DNA of 64,000 nt from Actinomycetes bacterium (GTDB lineage Bacteria > Actinomycetota > Acidimicrobiia > Acidimicrobiales > Bog-793): NCBI GenBank assembly GCA_021809425.1, contig JAKBAA010000005.1, positions 1 through 64,000 of the forward strand, read 5' to 3'. The notes below the pieces were generated by a model. It was not told the DNA's origin. It saw nothing but the letters and a program-made list of their open reading frames with translations, and made no database searches. Position 1 is the first letter of the stretch, and each line of letters starts with the position of its first letter. Shown here in pieces: positions 59,306 through 64,000 of this stretch. The position numbers and the translations under genes are program-made.

Positions 59306-60157
59306 GTGACCTCCGACACCCCACCCGCCGGCGACGGCTACGACCGCCTCCTCGCCGACCTCGCCGCCGAACAGGGCGCCGTCGACGCGCTCGTCCTCCC
59401 GGCCGCCCTCGACCGGCCGACGATCGCCGTCGGCTGGACCGTCGGGGCGACCGTGGCCCACCTCCACGCGAGCGACCGGGCCGCGCTCGTCGCCGTCACC
59501 GATCCCCCCGCCTTCGACGCCCTCCGTGCCCGCCTTGCCCACCGAGACCGTGGCGGGCACGGAGACGAGCCGGTGGGCGGCGAGCTGCTGGAGGCGTGGC
59601 GCACCACGCGGGCGGCGTTGCAGGACGCCCTGGGCGCCCTCGCCGGGCGGGACCGCGTGGCGTGGTTCGGGCCCCCCATGTCGGCACGCTCCTTCGCCAC
59701 TGCCCGCCTCATGGAGTACTGGGCACACGGCGAGGACGTGGCGCTCGCCGTCGGTGACCCGCTGCCGGCGACCAGGCGCCTCCGCCACGTCGCCCACCTC
59801 GGGGTGCTCACCCGCCGCTTCTCCTTCGTGGTGCGCGGCGAGGAGCCACCGGCGGCATCCGTCCTCGTCGACCTCGAGGCACCCGACGGCACCCGCTGGA
59901 CATGGGGGCCCCCGGACGCCACCGAGGTGGTGCGCGGTCCGGCTCGCCACTTCTGCCTGGTCGTCACCCAGCGCCGCCACCTCGCGGACACCGCCCTCGA
60001 GGTGGTCGGACCCGGGGCAGGCGCCTGGCTGCGCGTTGCCCAGGCCTTCGCCGGCGCGGCCACGGTGACGGCACCCGAACGCCGCGGCCTTCCGACGTCG
60101 CCGCCGGGCCCGTCGACGCCGGCGGCGCCGCCCCGCCCCGGCCGCCGTCGCCGGTGA
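59306..60157 (+). CDS. TIGR03084 / mycothiol-dependent maleylpyruvate isomerase-like protein
   Basis: The 283-residue protein fits the DinB-like/MDMPI fold of TIGR03084: VGWTVGATVAHLHASDRAAL, a metal-site His in the four-helix bundle, MSARSFATARLMEYWAHGEDVALAVG with a second His cluster, and a C-terminal SCP2-like half (FVVRGEEPPAASVLVDLEAPDG). Such proteins occur in mycothiol-containing actinobacteria. It follows the CoA-transferase by 19 bases and is probably co-transcribed. Confidence 0.82.
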   Translation: MTSDTPPAGDGYDRLLADLAAEQGAVDALVLPAALDRPTIAVGWTVGATVAHLHASDRAALVAVTDPPAFDALRARLAHRDRGGHGDEPVGGELLEAWRTTRAALQDALGALAGRDRVAWFGPPMSARSFATARLMEYWAHGEDVALAVGDPLPATRRLRHVAHLGVLTRRFSFVVRGEEPPAASVLVDLEAPDGTRWTWGPPDATEVVRGPARHFCLVVTQRRHLADTALEVVGPGAGAWLRVAQAFAGAATVTAPERRGLPTSPPGPSTPAAPPRPGRRRR

Positions 60158-60204
60158 CCGGGCTGGTGCATCGGTTACCGTCAGCCCCCGAGAGGAGCGT
60201 GGCG

Positions 60205-60606
60205 ATGGGTGACGACGAGGCTTCCCTGGCGATCGACACGCTGGTGGCCGGTATCGGCGACTGGCGGGGGCCGGCCCTCGCACGCCTGCGTGACCTCATC
60301 CGGGGCGCCTCCCCCGAAGTGGTCGAGGAGGTGAAGTGGCGGAAGCCGAGCAACCCGGCTGGCGTCCCCACCTGGTCGGCCCACGGGCTGCTCTGTACCG
60401 GCGAGGTCTACCGGACCCACGTGAAGGTGACCTTCGCCAAGGGCGCCGCGCTCGAGGACCCCGACGGGCTGTTCAACGCCAGCCTCGACGGCAACCTCCG
60501 CCGTGCGATCGACCTGCGCGAGGGCGAGCACCTCGACGAGGCGGCCTTCCTTCGCCTGGTCCAGGCGGCCGTCGCGCACAACCGCGACGGGGCTCGGCGC
60601 TCGTGA
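60205..60606 (+). CDS. DUF1801-family protein
   Basis: The 133-residue protein has the DUF1801 pattern: LARLRDLIRGASPEVVEEVKWRKPSNPAGVPTWSAHGLLC followed by HVKVTFAKGAAL and DGNLRRAIDLREGEHLDEAAFLRLVQAAV. The biochemical role of the family is not established. ATG 60205 is favoured by GAGGAG seven bases upstream; GTG 60199 is an alternative. Confidence 0.88.
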   Translation: MGDDEASLAIDTLVAGIGDWRGPALARLRDLIRGASPEVVEEVKWRKPSNPAGVPTWSAHGLLCTGEVYRTHVKVTFAKGAALEDPDGLFNASLDGNLRRAIDLREGEHLDEAAFLRLVQAAVAHNRDGARRS

Positions 60607-60684
60607 CCGCGGCCTGCGACGGCTGCCTGCGACCGGTGGTGGGCGGTAGGCGGTAGCGGGCTCGTCCAGGGCGTCCCGTACCGG

Positions 60685-60780
60685 GTGACCGGGTTGCCGG
60701 GTGACCGGGTTGCCGGGTGACCGGGTTGCCGGGTGACCGGGTTGCCGGGTGACCGGGTTGCCGGGTGACCGGGTTGCCGG
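60685..60780. repeat. Six perfect tandem copies of a 16-bp unit
   Basis: GTGACCGGGTTGCCGG repeats at 60685, 60701, 60717, 60733, 60749 and 60765 without error, with partial units on both flanks. It lies between DUF1801 and the convergent YeiH-type gene. Confidence 0.95.
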
Positions 60781-60805
60781 TGACCGGGCACGGGACGCCG
60801 GGAGG

Positions 60806-61933
60806 TCACAACGTGCCGGTGAGCGCCTGCAAGCCGAGGCTCGCGAGACCCACGGTCGCCCACAGGATCGCCCCGAGGGCGATCGGCCGAAGGCCGGCAC
60901 GGCGGATGTGGCCGAGGTCGGTCGAAAGCCCGATGGCGGCGAGGGCGGCGGTGATCATCCAGGTGGCGACGTCGGCAAGCGGCGCGTGCCAGTGCGAGGG
61001 GACGAACCCTGCGGTGTTGGCGGCGACGGCGCCGACGAACACCACGATGAACATCGGGAAGACCTTGCGGATCTGGAGCTGCCGCGTCGAGCGCCCGGTG
61101 CCGGCCGGTCGACGGGAGCTGCGCCAGGCGGCGAGACCGAGGGCGATCGGGATGATGGCGAGCGTCCGGGTGAGCTTCACGATCACCCCGTAGGACGCTG
61201 CCGCGTGGCCGTAGATCGTCGAGGCGGCCACGACCGAGGACAGGTCGTTGATCGCCGTGCCGGCCCACAGCCCGAAGGTGTGCTGCGAGAAGCCGAGCAG
61301 GTGACCGAAAGTCGGGTAGAGCAGGACGGCGACCACGTTGAACGTGAAGATGGTGGCGATCGCATAGCTGACGTCCGCCTCGTCGGCGTCGATCACGGCA
61401 TCGGTGGCAGCGATGGCCGACGCCCCGCAGATGGCGGTGCCCACCCCGATCAGGGTGGCAACGTCCCGGCGCAGCCCGAGGGCCCGCCCAGCGACGAAGG
61501 CCATGAGGAGCGCCACGACGAGCGTCCCGACGAGCACCGGAAGGGAGCGGGCACCCGTCGACACGACCTGGCCGAGCGACAGCCCGGTCCCCATCACCAC
61601 GATGGACGCCTGGAGGACCTTCTTCGAGGTGAACGTCATTCCCGGGCGCAACCGGCTCGACGGTCGGCGCACGACGGCGATGACGACGCCGATCACGATG
61701 GCGATCACCGGCGCGCCGACCACCGGCGCCCGGCTGCCGAGCACGGTTGCGACGGCCGCGATCGCCGCCGAGGCGGCGAGACCGGGAGCGATCGCCCACG
61801 ACCACGACCGCGACGCGGTCGCCGGCCGGGAGCCACCAACGGGGGCAGGCGCCGGCAGGGCGACGGCGACGGCACGGCCACCGCCGTCGGGCGGGCGGGT
61901 CGAGTCGACCGGGGGGACATCGGTTTCGGACAT
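60806..61933 (-). CDS. YeiH/UPF0324-family membrane transporter
   Basis: The 375-residue protein has about ten hydrophobic segments and family motifs SRLRPGMTFTSKKVLQASIVVMGTGLSLGQV, GVGTAICGASAIAATDAVIDAD and FGLWAGTAINDLSSVVAA. Annotated relatives are putative sulfate exporters. ATG 61933 follows GTGGAGCC and removes a long proline/arginine leader. The transported substrate is unproven. Confidence 0.9.
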   Translation of the reverse strand: MSETDVPPVDSTRPPDGGGRAVAVALPAPAPVGGSRPATASRSWSWAIAPGLAASAAIAAVATVLGSRAPVVGAPVIAIVIGVVIAVVRRPSSRLRPGMTFTSKKVLQASIVVMGTGLSLGQVVSTGARSLPVLVGTLVVALLMAFVAGRALGLRRDVATLIGVGTAICGASAIAATDAVIDADEADVSYAIATIFTFNVVAVLLYPTFGHLLGFSQHTFGLWAGTAINDLSSVVAASTIYGHAAASYGVIVKLTRTLAIIPIALGLAAWRSSRRPAGTGRSTRQLQIRKVFPMFIVVFVGAVAANTAGFVPSHWHAPLADVATWMITAALAAIGLSTDLGHIRRAGLRPIALGAILWATVGLASLGLQALTGTL

Positions 61934-62111
61934 GGCTCCACTGTGGGACCCCGCTGCCAGCGCCGGTAGGGAGTGGCTGTCGAGTACCTCATCAGCTGAA
62001 GCTATGAGCTCGGTGCAGGCGACCAGCGTGACGCCGGGACCGCGCTCCCGAGCGGCACGAGGTCGGGCGGACCCCCGGTCGTCCGGTGCCGCCGTGGAGC
62101 ACCGGCGGTGC

Positions 62112-62870
62112 TCACGAGGGAGGCAGGCGAAGGCGGCTGAGCCCGCCGTCGACCTCGACCGCCGCGCCGGTCGTCGACCCCGATGCCGGTGAGGCGAGCG
62201 CGACGATCGCCGAGGCAACCTCCTCGGCGCGGACGAGCCGGCCGTGTGGCTGGCGCGCCACCAGCGCGGCGCGCTCGGCGACGGGGTCCGCGGCGCGCTG
62301 GAGCAGCCGCTCGACCCACGGCGTCTCCGCCGTGCCCGGGTTCACGCAGTTCACCCGGATCCCCTCCCGCAGGTAGTCGGCCACCATCGCCCGCGTGAGG
62401 GCGAGCACGGCGCCCTTGGAGGCGCTGTACACGGCACGCTGGACCAACCCGACCGTCGCCGCCACCGAGCTCGTGTTGACGATCGACCCCCGACGGACCC
62501 GAAGTGCCGGCAGCGCGGCCCGCGTCACCCGGACGATCCCGAGCACGTTGACCTCGAAGACCCGGCGCCACTCGTCGTCGCCGTTGTCCTCGACGGTGCC
62601 CACCGCCCCGATGCCGGCGTTGTTGACGAGCACCTCGAGCCCCCCGAGGTGCGCCACGGCCTCGGCTACCCCGGCCCGCACCGAGGCGTCGTCGGCCACG
62701 TCGACCCGAACGGCGTACAGGTCCGGGTCGTCCGGCGCGACGAGGTCCAGCACCGCCACCCGTGCGCCGTGGCGGCGCAGCTCGGCAACCGTCGCGAGGC
62801 CGATGCCGGAGCTTCCGCCGGTGACGATCGCGCGAGCATCGCCGAGGGTCCACGCCTGCGCCTCGCTCAC
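62112..62870 (-). CDS. Classical short-chain dehydrogenase/reductase
   Basis: The 252-residue SDR has TGGSSGIG, LVNNAGIG, catalytic Ser in VNTSSVAA, Tyr and Lys in YSASKGAV and NCVNPGTAETPW. GTG 62870 starts the conserved region; the open frame extends upstream into low-complexity sequence. It is divergent from a GntR gene, which probably controls it. Sugar or polyol oxidation is plausible given the DgoR-like regulator, but the substrate is unknown. Confidence 0.92.
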   Translation of the reverse strand: MSEAQAWTLGDARAIVTGGSSGIGLATVAELRRHGARVAVLDLVAPDDPDLYAVRVDVADDASVRAGVAEAVAHLGGLEVLVNNAGIGAVGTVEDNGDDEWRRVFEVNVLGIVRVTRAALPALRVRRGSIVNTSSVAATVGLVQRAVYSASKGAVLALTRAMVADYLREGIRVNCVNPGTAETPWVERLLQRAADPVAERAALVARQPHGRLVRAEEVASAIVALASPASGSTTGAAVEVDGGLSRLRLPPS

Positions 62871-63130
62871 GGGGCGCCCGCCGCGTCCGGTACTGCATCC
62901 ACTGCCATCTCCACTGCCGCGCCCACTGCCATCTCCGCTGCCGTCACCACGGCCGTCTGGCGGTGGGTGCCGAGGCCGCCGACACGAAGCCCCCTGACGC
63001 CCCCTGGCCCTCGGCAGCAGCTCCCGCCGAGGCGCACCGTCACCATGTCGACCCGTGTGGTCTTCACGTCCCCCTCCCGTCGCGGTGCTCCCGGACGAGG
63101 CCGGCCCGGCCGACGAGCGACCACGCAAGA

Positions 63131-63164
63131 ATTGCAGGGTAGAGCACGCCCACCCACCCGTCAA
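63131..63164 (-). promoter_or_regulatory. Possible promoter of the SDR gene
   Basis: Minus strand: TTGACG (63164-63159), spacer of 22 bases if TGCAAT (63136-63131) is the -10, which is long; TACCCT (63143-63138) gives 15. Only the -35 is convincing. Confidence 0.25.
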
Positions 63165-63166
63165 CT

Positions 63167-63201
63167 CCTTCATCTGAGGAAGCACCACCTTCATCTGATG
63201 A
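63167..63201. promoter_or_regulatory. Two operator-like sites for the divergent GntR regulator
   Basis: CCTTCATCTGA occurs at 63167-63177 and 63188-63198, exactly 21 bases apart (two helical turns). The second extends to the palindrome TCATC-T-GATGA (63191-63201); the first is the imperfect TCATC-T-GAGGA. Placement between divergent genes suits GntR autoregulation. Confidence 0.55.
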
Positions 63202-63265
63202 TAACTGGACGGCGCCTGCCGCCCGGGTTAGGGTCGTGCACGGAGCGAGCGCCACAGGGAGACGG

Positions 63266-64000
63266 ATGAGCGAGCGGGCACAGGCCTACCCACGCAGCTT
63301 GCGGCATGCGCGTGTGGTGCACGACCTCGGGGCGGCGATCGTGCGGGGTGCGCTCCTTCCCGGCGACGTCGTCCCCACCGAAGACCAGCTGGTCGGGCAG
63401 TTCGGCGTGGGTCGCTCGGCGCTCCGGGAGGGGGTAAAGGTGCTCGCCGGCAAGGGCCTGCTCGAGAGCAGGACGAGCGCCGGCACGCGCGTGCGCCCGC
63501 GGGAGTCATGGAACCTGCTCGATCCCGACGTGCTGCAGTGGCGCTTCTCTGCCAGCACGAGCCCCGAGGAGCTGCAGGTTCTCGCCGACCTGCGCGTGGC
63601 GCTCGAGCCTGGCGTCGCGCGCCTCGCCGCCGAGTCCACCGACATCGCCGCCCGCCACGAGGTGCAGGCCGCCGCCGCGCGCCTCTGGGCGACCGTCGAC
63701 GAGCCAGAGCAGTTCGTCGAGAGCGACCTGGCCTTCCACCGGTCGATCTTCGTCGCCTCGGGGAACGAGCTGCTGCTGTATGTGCACGACGTGGTCAGCG
63801 GCGCCCTTCGCAGCATCCGCCCGCTGCACACCCACTCGGTCGCGCACAACCGGGAGACGTTGCCCAACCACAGCGCGGTTGCCACCGCCATCGTACGGGG
63901 GCACGTCCGGCGGTCCGAGGAGATCATGCGCGAGATCGTCGAGGTGGCACGCCGCGACGCCCTCGCGGTCGGGCGCCCCGGGGGAGGTGACGATGAGGGA
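63266..64000 (+). CDS. GntR-family regulator, FadR/DgoR type, 3' end outside window
   Basis: The open frame from ATG 63266 runs to the window end without a stop (245 codons). It encodes a GntR winged helix (DLGAAIVRGALLPGDVVPTEDQLVGQFGVGRSALREGVKVLAGKGLLESR) then an FCD domain with WNLLDPDVLQWRF, LADLRVALEPGVARLAA and SDLAFHRSIFVASGNELL. The DPDVLQW stretch is typical of galactonate-type DgoR regulators. GGGAGAC precedes the ATG. A further gene may start at ATG 63993, after GGGGGAGGTGAC, overlapping this one. Confidence 0.9.
   Translation, partial: MSERAQAYPRSLRHARVVHDLGAAIVRGALLPGDVVPTEDQLVGQFGVGRSALREGVKVLAGKGLLESRTSAGTRVRPRESWNLLDPDVLQWRFSASTSPEELQVLADLRVALEPGVARLAAESTDIAARHEVQAAAARLWATVDEPEQFVESDLAFHRSIFVASGNELLLYVHDVVSGALRSIRPLHTHSVAHNRETLPNHSAVATAIVRGHVRRSEEIMREIVEVARRDALAVGRPGGGDDEG

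Larger units (their letters stand above)
62871..63265. other. Divergent regulatory region between SDR and GntR genes
   Basis: Contains degenerate ACTGCC-rich repeats (about 62895-62943), a minus-strand promoter (63131-63164) and two operator-like sites (63167-63201). No gene is apparent. Confidence 0.6.

Noticed and set aside
62895-62943. Coding extension of the SDR with GSGDGSG repeats
   Set aside because: The repeat-rich stretch has no SDR homology and a good GTG start (62870) lies at the conserved N-terminus.

Overview
The window is uniformly very GC-rich and densely packed, with GTG starts and GTGA/ATGA stop-start overlaps. It encodes an LLM-class F420-type oxidoreductase, a deazaflavin-dependent nitroreductase-like protein, a TIGR03084/mycothiol-isomerase-like protein, HelD and many ABC importers. 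Together these point to a high-GC actinobacterium, possibly Acidimicrobiia-like; the lineage is inferred, not demonstrated.

Region 1 (1-4575, + strand): the end of a LigJ-like amidohydrolase (4-oxalomesaconate hydratase type) overlaps a binding-protein-dependent importer (permease, ATPase, binding protein) and closes with a large GC hairpin.

Region 2 (4686-25673): a catabolic island rich in decarboxylase families. It holds UbiX and UbiD, an ACMSD-like amidohydrolase, two class II aldolase/adducin proteins, two 4,5-dihydroxyphthalate-decarboxylase-like proteins, a three-subunit molybdenum hydroxylase, a bicupin possibly acting as a ring-cleavage dioxygenase, a NitT/TauT-type importer and an IclR regulator. 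An EutA-like reactivase sits one base from the bicupin with no ethanolamine ammonia-lyase in view. The most economical reading is uptake, hydroxylation and decarboxylation of an aromatic or N-heteroaromatic (poly)carboxylate, with lower-pathway links to protocatechuate 4,5-cleavage through LigJ. The substrate is inference. A Tat-exported arylsulfotransferase-like protein closes the region.

Region 3 (25818-42100): helD (+), then a minus-strand amino-sugar operon (AGE-family epimerase, nagB, nagA, LacI regulator) behind a near-consensus promoter and a perfect 14-bp palindrome. Next is a second minus-strand operon: family 5 binding protein, HpcH/HpaI aldolase, dppB/C/D/F-type importer, GntR regulator and a single protein fusing a gluconokinase domain to a LarA-type nickel-pincer racemase. 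The fusion keeps every LarA cofactor and catalytic residue I can align from memory, and is the most novel candidate here.

Region 4 (42200-54000): a G-quadruplex-type tract, tRNA-Gly(GCC), dut, orn, an AcuI-like reductase, a truncated propeller protein, an RNA m5U methyltransferase, a nitroreductase, an SDR lacking Tyr-xxx-Lys, F420/deazaflavin proteins, a methyltransferase, hemerythrin, a DUF5666-like secreted protein and TrpB2. Several short tandem repeats lie between genes.

Region 5 (53833-64000): an acyl-CoA synthetase, a sugar-acid dehydratase pseudogene split by an IS200/IS605-type tnpB remnant, a double CaiB-type CoA-transferase, a TIGR03084 protein, DUF1801, a 6x16-bp minisatellite, a YeiH-type transporter, an SDR, and a FadR-type GntR regulator running off the end.
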